Assembly (NCBI GenBank): GCA_019239585.1
Contig: JAFAZU010000054.1
Coordinates: forward strand, 1-9,554
Reading direction: 5' to 3'
Length of the DNA stretch: 9,554 nt
Source: Acidobacteriaceae bacterium
GTDB lineage: Bacteria > Acidobacteriota > Terriglobia > Bryobacterales > Bryobacteraceae
A program made the position numbers and the translations under genes. Shown one piece after another: positions 1 through 5,988 of the stretch (positions within the stretch are counted from its first letter, which is position 1; every line of letters starts with the position of its first letter). The notes under the pieces were generated by a model. The model made no database searches, was not told where the DNA came from, and saw only the letters and a program-made list of their open reading frames with translations.

Positions 1-1
1 T

Positions 2-544
2 TTAGAACAAGCAGCCGAGTTCCTGACTAACTGCCGTTGCCTCTTTGATCCATTGGAAGTTCCGGAGTTTGACGTTGAAGGTGAAACTGCAGAAGCTGCC
101 TTCCTTGCGACCAAGCACGCAAATCGTTTATGGCGGCTTGCCCATCGGCCAGACCAGATTTACGCCGATGCGTTACCGGTTCTGCACTTCGGGAAACGAG
201 TCGGCTTGCTCAGTTCGGTCGTTGCGCGTGAAACGCAGCAGGAGGCCCTGGATGCCGCGGCAACCCTGCTGCCGTCGAATTCTGTCGAGCATCGGGAAGA
301 TCCGTTTTCCTGGCCTACGCCGTATCTTTGGAGGGGGCTTTTCTCCGGCTGGCCCGGCAAGTCCGCAGCTTTCGTGGGTTCATTTGAAGAGGTCGCTCGT
401 TCGATACACGGGTTCAAGAAGAAGGGAATCTTGCAATTTCTCATCCGGGAATGGTCCGATCAGCAGGAAATGTTTTGTTCCGGTGCAAGAGTCTTGTCGC
501 TCGTCAGAGAATTGGAAGCAGGCAGAGCGGCTTTTGAGCCGTAG
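2..544 (+). CDS. Luciferase-like flavin-dependent monooxygenase, C-terminal part (5' end outside window)
   Basis: The frame is open from base 2 to the TAG at 542-544, giving 180 residues with no stop, so the gene begins left of the window; the ATG at 53 is merely internal. The protein has the C-terminal pattern of bacterial luciferase-like (LLM class) oxidoreductases. A stretch IYADALPVLHFGKRVGLLSSVVARET is followed by a helix (QQEALDAAATLL), and near the end come FVGSFEEVARSIHGF and a closing helix VLSLVRELEAGR. These match the family's 'R-x-G-hydrophobic...ARET-EEA' and 'VGSxEEVA' segments. Members use reduced FMN or F420 in a TIM barrel to oxidise small organic substrates; the substrate cannot be read from this fragment. 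Family members include SsuD-like sulfonate monooxygenases and stand-alone relatives of the luciferase-like domains found in natural-product clusters. The flavin-site residues of the N-terminal half are not visible. The gene is followed after 33 bases by a glycosyltransferase on the same strand, so co-transcription is likely. Confidence 0.75.
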   Translation, partial: LEQAAEFLTNCRCLFDPLEVPEFDVEGETAEAAFLATKHANRLWRLAHRPDQIYADALPVLHFGKRVGLLSSVVARETQQEALDAAATLLPSNSVEHREDPFSWPTPYLWRGLFSGWPGKSAAFVGSFEEVARSIHGFKKKGILQFLIREWSDQQEMFCSGARVLSLVRELEAGRAAFEP

Positions 545-577
545 AACGTTTCAAGACCGAAAGGAACGATAAACGGT

Positions 578-1549
578 ATGCGGGTGTTACTGGCCTCCCC
601 TCATCGATACCCCGTATCGGGTCAGAATGGCAGCGGTTTGCATCCGAGGGAGTATCCTTCCGGATCGGGTTATCATTTACATGATCTCATCGCACAAGGC
701 CTGGCGGAAGAGGGACACGAGGTCTTCTATTACATCCAGAAGGGAACAGAAATCCCCCTGCCTTCTGGTGTCCTTCAAGTTGAGACGCCAGTTCCGAACG
801 TCGATGTCTGCCATGCGCCTATCGGTCCGCCCAGATTTGCTGAAACGATACTCGAATTTGCCGATGCCCAGCGCATACCATGCTTGCTGACTTGCCACAT
901 GCGGGAAGCAGATGAGCCCGCCAAGCCGAACTGGGTATTTGTATCTCATTCCCTCGCCCGAGCACATGGATCCGGGCGGGTAGTGTTGAACGGAGTCAAT
1001 CCGCACGATCTCATCTTTTCGGAGACAAAGGACGATTATCTGTTGTTCATGGGCGCGATGAACAGGGCTAGCGACAAAGGTCTCGATCTGGCGCTGGCCC
1101 TGGCCAGGCGTGCAGGATCCCGCCTTATCGTAGCCGGGACCGGTTTAAATTACGAAACCATCCACCATATTTCCGAACTTTGTACGGCGGCTGGAGCCGA
1201 ATATTTGGGCGATGTCCGGGGAAAGCAAAAGGCGGAGTTAATCGCGGGCGCCCGCGCACTCTTATTTCCATCTCGACTGCACGAGGGATGCCCGTTGATT
1301 GTTCTGGAAGCGATGCTTTCAGGTACACCCGTGATCTCAAGCCGAATGGGTGGAACGGTAGAGATTGTCACTCCGGAAACAGGAATACTTTGTGACGCTG
1401 AAGGGGAATGGGAAACCGCTCTTCACCGGATAGGCAGGGTTTCCCCGCTTCGATGCCGCGAGATTGCGCTGGAAAAGTATCACTACCGGCGAATGGTGAA
1501 AGATTATCTGCAGGAATATAAGCGGGAGATCGAGTGTTTTGACAGTTAA
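578..1549 (+). CDS. Glycosyltransferase family 4 (GT-B fold, group 1)
   Basis: This 323-residue protein should move a sugar from a nucleotide-sugar donor to an acceptor with retention of configuration, at the cytoplasmic side. Visible GT4 marks are an N-terminal Rossmann strand MRVLLAS followed by a Gly/Ser-rich loop (residues about 14-31), a conserved-type histidine in LLTCHMRE (107), the linker VVLNGVNP (135-142), the donor-domain strand LLFMGAMN with K168 in SDKGLDLALAL, and the EX7E motif E236-GCPLIVL-E244 followed by LSGTPVISSRMGG. The last segment is the classic nucleotide-sugar site of group-1 enzymes. At 323 residues it is on the short side for GT4 (often 350-400), but both domains are present. 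The start at ATG 578 has AAGGA at 561-565, 12 bases upstream, which is a rather long spacing. Its TAA overlaps the stop of the convergent gene on the other strand. Donor and acceptor are not predictable; the presence of the family is clear. Confidence 0.9.
   Translation: MRVLLASPHRYPVSGQNGSGLHPREYPSGSGYHLHDLIAQGLAEEGHEVFYYIQKGTEIPLPSGVLQVETPVPNVDVCHAPIGPPRFAETILEFADAQRIPCLLTCHMREADEPAKPNWVFVSHSLARAHGSGRVVLNGVNPHDLIFSETKDDYLLFMGAMNRASDKGLDLALALARRAGSRLIVAGTGLNYETIHHISELCTAAGAEYLGDVRGKQKAELIAGARALLFPSRLHEGCPLIVLEAMLSGTPVISSRMGGTVEIVTPETGILCDAEGEWETALHRIGRVSPLRCREIALEKYHYRRMVKDYLQEYKREIECFDS
1546..1549. other. Convergent gene ends sharing TTAA
   Basis: The plus-strand glycosyltransferase stops with TAA at 1547-1549 and the minus-strand glycosyltransferase with TAA read from 1548 to 1546, so the two stop codons overlap in the palindrome GTTAAC. 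There is no intergenic space for a conventional bidirectional terminator, and I see no hairpin with a T-run just inside either gene end. Transcripts of both blocks probably overlap here or end inside the opposite gene. Confidence 0.85.
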
Positions 1550-2286
1550 CGTTTGGTCTGCACGGCTATATTTAGCTGCCTTTGATACTCATCGCAAAAC
1601 AGTTTGTAATAATTCTGTTTACGATCGCCTACGTGGGCAGACCAAATGGCCGCAGTTGGCTCCAACTGGTCGTCGCCATACACATTCATCGGGATTGTCG
1701 CACAGGGCACGCCGGATTCTGACCAGGCTTCCGCCAAGGTGATCTGATCCCAATACCAGGCGAGCGGCTCGATTGAACCGATTGGTTTAGCGTGGTGATA
1801 CCACTTTGCCCAGCAGTCGATGAGCTTCTTTGCATCGGGACGTACGCAAACAATGCCGGAAGGTGTTACTAGTTGCCGGTAGTATATCCCGTTCTCCATA
1901 CCATCGGTAATGTATAGCGCCGCAGGATAGTTATCCAAAAGCGACCATAGCGGGTCCAACGGCTTGCGAACTAGAAGGTCCGCATCCAAGAGGGCGTACC
2001 AGGGCTGCTCCGGATAATGCTGCATCGCGTGCAGTAGCACAAATGGCTTCCGGGCCGCCATCTGCTCGGGTGATGTCGATCTGTCAGACACCCCGTTCGT
2101 GATTTCTACGCACGTGTGCGCCTGTTGCAGCTCCGAAATTTGCACCGCCGTCAGGTTGACGGTATTGCACAATACCAGGGTTCGAGGCTCATGTAACTGC
2201 AGGGATTGGAGCGCCAGCAGCCCCCAGTGATGATATGCATTGTCAAATTGGAGAATGATCACAGGCTTAGTCTCATGCGTGGACAC
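1546..2286 (-). CDS. Small DxD glycosyltransferase, GT-A fold (nucleotide-diphospho-sugar transferase type)
   Basis: From the GTG at 2286 the protein has 246 residues. It opens with strand KPVIILQFDN and a helix LLALQSLQ, as in enzymes that begin directly with the GT-A Rossmann core. The metal and donor motif is LLDADLLVRKPL (DAD at residues 101-103). A later WYWDQITLAEAW (WDQ at 179-181) and IWSAHVGDRKQ near the end recall the 'WWDQ...L' and C-terminal histidine segments of GT8-like and related DxD transferases. Donor sugar and acceptor are unknown. It is the last gene of the minus-strand run, 4 bases after the stop of the GT2-like gene. The start is uncertain: GTG 2286 gives the usual compact N-terminus but has little room for a ribosome site (only AAGAGG touching the start), while a TTG at 2325 would add 13 residues and overlap the upstream gene by 35 bases. 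Either fits translational coupling with the upstream gene. Confidence 0.8.
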   Translation of the reverse strand: MSTHETKPVIILQFDNAYHHWGLLALQSLQLHEPRTLVLCNTVNLTAVQISELQQAHTCVEITNGVSDRSTSPEQMAARKPFVLLHAMQHYPEQPWYALLDADLLVRKPLDPLWSLLDNYPAALYITDGMENGIYYRQLVTPSGIVCVRPDAKKLIDCWAKWYHHAKPIGSIEPLAWYWDQITLAEAWSESGVPCATIPMNVYGDDQLEPTAAIWSAHVGDRKQNYYKLFCDEYQRQLNIAVQTKR

Positions 2287-2290
2287 CCTC

Positions 2291-3076
2291 TTATCCGCGC
2301 TGTAATCGGAGCGACCCTGTCGCAATCCCGAAATTAGGTTTCTCGACCAGCCGCGAGTAAGGCGGAAGAGCCCTTAAGTACTCGGCGTTGGCGAGCATCT
2401 CATCGCGACATGTATAGCAGCACGCATGAGGTGACGACCTGTTATATACCATCAGTGTTTCCGGTATGTGCCTCGCTTTACCGGTGCCGCTCATCTCCAG
2501 CATTGGCAGCATAGCAGCTTGATCTTCGGTAACACGAAAATATTTGCCTTTCGCGTCCCGGAAATCCCGATCGTCAATCAAATCCCACAGCCATCGTTTC
2601 CATGTGCGGACTGCAGTGCCAAGCCATTCGCAGCGACGGAAGTGTATTGTGCCCTCTGGATAGGCGGGCCACATGCCCTGCATGTTCGGCTGGTCTGACA
2701 CCCAGCTTCCATAGGTCATCCAGCAGTTGAACTGCTTATACGTGTCGTGAATAATACGGAGAGCATCAGGGGTAGCAAACCAGTCATCTCCATCCAGCAC
2801 GACAAAGACGTCTTCCCGCTGCGCACTACTCCGGCCAACAGCTTGAACCAGGTTCAGCATAGAGTACTGACGCTTGCTGTTCTGATGGATATGAATCCTG
2901 TGATCGCCCTTTCGGGACCGAAGTGCTTCCTGGAGCGTCCTATCACCGCACGGATCCACAGTGACGTAAGCCTGCCAATTAACAAATGATTGGGAGCGAA
3001 CAGAGTCAAGGCACCTGTCGACGTAATCCTCGCTTGGGCCGCAGTTGACAATAATTCTCAGCGTAATTTCATCCAT
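2291..3076 (-). CDS. GT2-like glycosyltransferase, tandem copy B
   Basis: The 261-residue protein starts with the GT-A strand LRIIVNCGP, has a helix with CLDSVRSQS and then WQAYVTVDPCGD, the usual 'SV-x-Q...W-x-hydrophobic-V-D-D' layout of GT2. The metal/donor motif is VVLDGDDWFA with DGDD at residues 95-98. A likely acceptor-side acid pair is TEDQ (183-186), matching the ED of many GT2 enzymes. Conserved blocks between these are TYGSW, WPAYPEGT and LGTAVRTWKRWLWD. No membrane segments are visible, so it should act in the cytoplasm or at the inner membrane face. It is a paralogue of the next gene upstream (3085-3861): about 114 of 203 alignable residues are identical by hand count. It differs by a C-terminal cysteine group (HACCYTC, 217-223) and a 4-residue shorter loop after YGSW. 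The ATG at 3076 lies 8 bases after the paralogue's stop and lacks a clear ribosome site, which suggests translational coupling. Substrates are unknown. Confidence 0.88.
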   Translation of the reverse strand: MDEITLRIIVNCGPSEDYVDRCLDSVRSQSFVNWQAYVTVDPCGDRTLQEALRSRKGDHRIHIHQNSKRQYSMLNLVQAVGRSSAQREDVFVVLDGDDWFATPDALRIIHDTYKQFNCWMTYGSWVSDQPNMQGMWPAYPEGTIHFRRCEWLGTAVRTWKRWLWDLIDDRDFRDAKGKYFRVTEDQAAMLPMLEMSGTGKARHIPETLMVYNRSSPHACCYTCRDEMLANAEYLRALPPYSRLVEKPNFGIATGSLRLQRG

Positions 3077-3084
3077 GAGTCAAG

Positions 3085-3861
3085 TTATTCGATCGTTGCA
3101 ATCGCCTTCCTGTAGCTTTTGGCATCCAGCCGTGTATAAGGCGCCCTGGAATCGATTAGATAACCGTTTCGCATCCCTTCTTGAGTAATTGAGTCATCGA
3201 CAGGGTATGTCGCAGTCTTGTTATATATCATGATGGGCGCGGCGATATGTTTCGCTCTGGAAGTCCCGCACATCTCAAGTAGAGGTATCATGATCATCTG
3301 ATCCTCTGAGACCCTGACATACTCACCCGACTCGCTGCGTAGGTCGCCATCTCGCAAATAGTCCCATAACCACCTTTTCCAGGTGCGAACTGCTGTGCCC
3401 AGGAAGCGGTGGCGGCGAAAGTCCGCAGTTCCCTCGGGGTATGCGGGCCATAGCCCATTGGGGCGTCCTGACGGCCCCACAACATTCGAAAGCCAACTCC
3501 CATACGTAATCCAGCAGTCGAACTCCTCATAGGCATCCGCGATGGTTCGCAGAGCGTTGTTATCGGCGAACCAATCGTCTCCGTCGAGCATCACCAGAAC
3601 GTCCTCGGGTTCCGCGTTGCTCCTCTGAATGGCATGAACGATATTGCACATAGAATAACGGCGAGTCTCGTTCTGCTTCACCCAGATCCGGGGATCGCCC
3701 GCGGAAACATGAACTGCGCATGTGTAAGTGTCATCGCCACACGCATCCACAGTGACATGAGCCTCCCATTCCGTCACAGACTGCGCCTTAACGGAAGCAA
3801 GGCACTTCCCGATGAACTCCTGGCAAGGTCCGCAGTTGATGATGATTTTGAACCGAATCAT
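3085..3861 (-). CDS. GT2-like glycosyltransferase, tandem copy A
   Basis: This 258-residue protein has the same architecture as its downstream neighbour. It shows N-terminal strand FKIIINCGP, helix CLASVKAQS, VTVDACGDD, the DxD-type motif VMLDGDDWFA (DGDD at 93-96), YGSW (120-123), WPAYPEGT (138-145), LGTAVRTWKRWLWD (154-167) and SEDQ (185-188), the candidate catalytic acid pair. The fold and motifs indicate a metal-dependent inverting GT2-type transferase without transmembrane segments; donor and acceptor are not predictable. The shared blocks are near-identical in both copies, so both are probably active, while the C-terminal 45 residues diverge strongly and may set acceptor choice (inference). 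The ATG at 3861 follows a 65-base gap, the longest on this strand, which holds a possible promoter; no good Shine-Dalgarno sequence precedes the start. Confidence 0.88.
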   Translation of the reverse strand: MIRFKIIINCGPCQEFIGKCLASVKAQSVTEWEAHVTVDACGDDTYTCAVHVSAGDPRIWVKQNETRRYSMCNIVHAIQRSNAEPEDVLVMLDGDDWFADNNALRTIADAYEEFDCWITYGSWLSNVVGPSGRPNGLWPAYPEGTADFRRHRFLGTAVRTWKRWLWDYLRDGDLRSESGEYVRVSEDQMIMIPLLEMCGTSRAKHIAAPIMIYNKTATYPVDDSITQEGMRNGYLIDSRAPYTRLDAKSYRKAIATIE

Positions 3862-3891
3862 GGATTCAAGGGCGATATCAACGTACAGGAA

Positions 3892-3920
3892 TATATAACA
3901 TGGAGACGGTGAACGTGCAA
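3892..3920 (-). promoter_or_regulatory. Possible sigma70-like promoter ahead of the tandem GT2 genes
   Basis: Reading the minus strand in the 65-base gap 3862-3926, TTGCAC (3920-3915) is followed by exactly 17 bases and then TATATA (3897-3892). The first matches the -35 consensus at 3 of 6 positions and the second the -10 consensus at 4 of 6; shifted by two bases, TATATT matches 5 of 6 with a 19-base spacer. Transcription would start near 3885, about 24 bases before the ATG at 3861. The match is weak and the local AT-richness could be chance. If real, the last three glycosyltransferase genes could be expressed apart from the receptor and transporter. Confidence 0.25.
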
Positions 3921-3926
3921 GGATTC

Positions 3927-4925
3927 TTATAGGCCCTGTTTGTATGTGAAATGAAGGCCACTATCCTGCCAAGAACACGCGCTGTTGATGAGTTCGGCGC
4001 GATCACAAGTCCTGTGTGCGCTCAAAACCAGTTCTTGCCCGCGCCGTCGGATCGCGTCGATCTCTGCGTTGTTAGCTGTATCTAAGATATAGCCAATCTT
4101 TTCTTCGAGATCTTCCGCACAGACGGGTATATAGTGGATATTCTCAATAAACCCAAGTTGTCTTAAAGGTCCATCGACGCTCCCATCTGCGATCAGCAAC
4201 GCCCCCGTAGCCGGGATCTCAAAGTGTTTAGCTACAACATACCGGAAAGTAAGCGCATCAGTAAAACCTGCTTTGAACCGGTTAATGGTCCTCGCGTAAC
4301 CCACACCGATCCGCATGTCCTTTTCATAGTCGTAAACTGTGCTATATCCCGGATGCTGATGTTGTACGATCGCATAACGGTTCTCTTGTTGAAGCTCTTT
4401 CATTCGTAATCGCAACGGGTAAAGGGAGCCTATAAATCCGCTGAGCAGGATGGCGTTCTCCGGCTGCGCATTGAACGGCAGCACGAAATCCGGCGATGCT
4501 GAATGCGGCACCCATACGACCTTTTTCCGGCCCTGCAGCTCTGGATAAAACTCGCCAAAAACGTAAGCGTAAGGAGTCAGCAGCAAGTCGCAGTGCGAGA
4601 AGGCCAGGAGTTTTGTATTCCGCCTCGATTCTTGTCCCCACAACATATGCAGGTCGTCGGCGAACAGAACCGCGCCGCAGCCGAGGTCACGTAGAGCCGG
4701 CAGAATAGCGTTAAAGAGATCGTAGGTTTCCCAGAACAGAACAACTTCCGGAATCTCGCCGAGTACTTCGAGCAATTGCCCTTTCGGGGACGCCATATAT
4801 TGTGATAGGGCTGTGGGTTCGATCTGCCGCCACCCATACACCTGAATGAGATCCTGCATAATGTAATAGAACTCTCTGCTGATGTAGCTGCTGAGCTCAC
4901 GCATCCAGGAAACTAATAGCTTCAT
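3927..4925 (-). CDS. Group-1 glycosyltransferase with CgeB-like C-terminal domain
   Basis: This is a 332-residue protein of the GT-B type. The N-terminal half has alternating strands and helices without clear motifs (VVLFWETYDLF, GAVLFADDLHMLW, CDLLLTPYAYVF), then VVWVPHSASPDFV (136-148), the usual 'P-H-x-A-D' turn before the donor domain. Residues about 160-315 form the donor-binding half: ILLSGFIGSLYPLR, then KHFEIPATGALLIAD (233-247), LGFIENIHYIPV and EDLEEKIGYIL. That series is the pattern of the glycosyl-transferase group-1 domain of CgeB-like proteins (Glyco_trans_1_2 type), where the E of 'FEIPATG' contacts the donor. CgeB of Bacillus acts in spore-surface glycosylation; here only the enzyme class carries over. 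The ATG at 4925 has GGAAG 6 bases upstream, a fair ribosome site. It lies 28 bases after a second protein with the same domain type, so the pair may add successive sugars. Confidence 0.82.
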   Translation of the reverse strand: MKLLVSWMRELSSYISREFYYIMQDLIQVYGWRQIEPTALSQYMASPKGQLLEVLGEIPEVVLFWETYDLFNAILPALRDLGCGAVLFADDLHMLWGQESRRNTKLLAFSHCDLLLTPYAYVFGEFYPELQGRKKVVWVPHSASPDFVLPFNAQPENAILLSGFIGSLYPLRLRMKELQQENRYAIVQHQHPGYSTVYDYEKDMRIGVGYARTINRFKAGFTDALTFRYVVAKHFEIPATGALLIADGSVDGPLRQLGFIENIHYIPVCAEDLEEKIGYILDTANNAEIDAIRRRGQELVLSAHRTCDRAELINSACSWQDSGLHFTYKQGL

Positions 4926-4953
4926 TCCCTAACTTCCATTCGCATCCTGCAAA

Positions 4954-5988
4954 TCACGTTACGTGACCGAGCGACCGTTTCAGCAGGTTTGCGATGTGCA
5001 TCGCGGGCCGAACCTCCGACTCGTAATACCGCCAACTTGCCTCTCGAAGGGCTTCGGCGAGAGAATGCCTACTCAGAATCCGTTCGCATTGCTCTACGCA
5101 TTCCTCCGATGTGTGAAATTCGAGAAAATCCCTGCCGCTGATGAATGGTACGGGCAGTTCATTTCTTAGAGGCTCGCTGACAATCGCGAGCGAGGTTGCC
5201 ATATATTCCGGTATCTTGAAGGGCACGGAGCGATGCAGTCCACGAGTGCTGACTCCGATTAGCTGGTTTTTGCAGAGTCCGCAGTACGCGCTCTCCTGGG
5301 AGGGATACGTCGAAATGAGATCAGGATAGCGCTGTTGCGCGTAGGGGCTAAAAACAAATCCCCCTGCGAATTTTCGGGGGAAATTCTTTCGCAGCGCACG
5401 GATAATACCGGCTCGGGACTCGTTTACCTCTTCGACATTGTCGCCGGTCGAATCTGGAGCCCACGCGCGCGTTTGGAAGACAATTGATTGCAGGACGGGA
5501 GCATCAGGAGACTGCTCGAACTCACTGATTGTCCGTGTCTCCTGGTAGCGGCTCATTACTGTGTTGATACCGGATGCGAGCAGAAGCGGCTCAGCCGTTG
5601 CGCTCCGACATGCGTAATTCAAGCCAAACGGGACGATTTTGGCCCGCAATTCCGCAGGCAGCAACTGAAGGTCCGTAGGAAAGAAACTTCGCTTGAAGTA
5701 GATGTTGCAATGTTCCAGCAGGTCAATTTCAAAATGATTGCTTGCATCATAAACATCGAAAACCGCACTGATCCCTTCGATAGAGGCATACAGGCTGGCG
5801 CATTGGGGCGAACTCTCCGCAGCCCCCCTAATCGGTTCCAGCCGCAGTTTTACAGATCCGGCTGCGGCAAGCTCACCTAATCCGCTCAGCACCTTCGATA
5901 AATGATAAAGGTCGTGGGACGGGCCCACATGACAAGTTACTCTACACCCATTGGCTTGCAAATCAAGTGCGCGGTCATCAGTGGGCAT
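4954..5988 (-). CDS. Group-1 (CgeB-like) glycosyltransferase, divergent
   Basis: From ATG 5988 the product has 344 residues. The C-terminal third carries the best evidence: NQLIGVSTRG, then FKIPEYMATSLAIVSEP (257-273), FISGRDFLEFHTSEECVEQCERIL (282-305) and a final helix. This is the group-1/CgeB-like donor-domain series (K-x-x-E-Y-x-A-x-x-x-A-I-V, then 'F-x-x-F-x-x-x-E-E'). The N-terminal half (VTCHVGPSHDLYHLSK, VFDVYDASNHFEIDLL, YFKRSFF) fits a GT-B acceptor domain but is hard to place. The frame stays open upstream to ATG 6099, but that would overlap the transporter by over 120 bases. ATG 5988 is preferred because GGAGGAG lies at 6008-6002, 13 bases before it, and the overlap drops to 11 bases. 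The start inside the preceding gene's end suggests coupled translation. There are no membrane segments. The sugar is unknown; the family call is moderately sure. Confidence 0.72.
   Translation of the reverse strand: MPTDDRALDLQANGCRVTCHVGPSHDLYHLSKVLSGLGELAAAGSVKLRLEPIRGAAESSPQCASLYASIEGISAVFDVYDASNHFEIDLLEHCNIYFKRSFFPTDLQLLPAELRAKIVPFGLNYACRSATAEPLLLASGINTVMSRYQETRTISEFEQSPDAPVLQSIVFQTRAWAPDSTGDNVEEVNESRAGIIRALRKNFPRKFAGGFVFSPYAQQRYPDLISTYPSQESAYCGLCKNQLIGVSTRGLHRSVPFKIPEYMATSLAIVSEPLRNELPVPFISGRDFLEFHTSEECVEQCERILSRHSLAEALREASWRYYESEVRPAMHIANLLKRSLGHVT

Noticed and set aside
45..572. A 175-codon plus-strand frame overlapping the monooxygenase fragment
   Set aside because: It is Ser/Arg-rich low-information sequence; the other frame gives clear luciferase-like motifs over the same bases.
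2287..2325. TTG 2325 as the start of the DxD glycosyltransferase
   Set aside because: Possible but less favoured: TTG is rarer, the overlap with the upstream gene would be 35 bases and the 13 extra residues look unlike a GT-A N-terminus.
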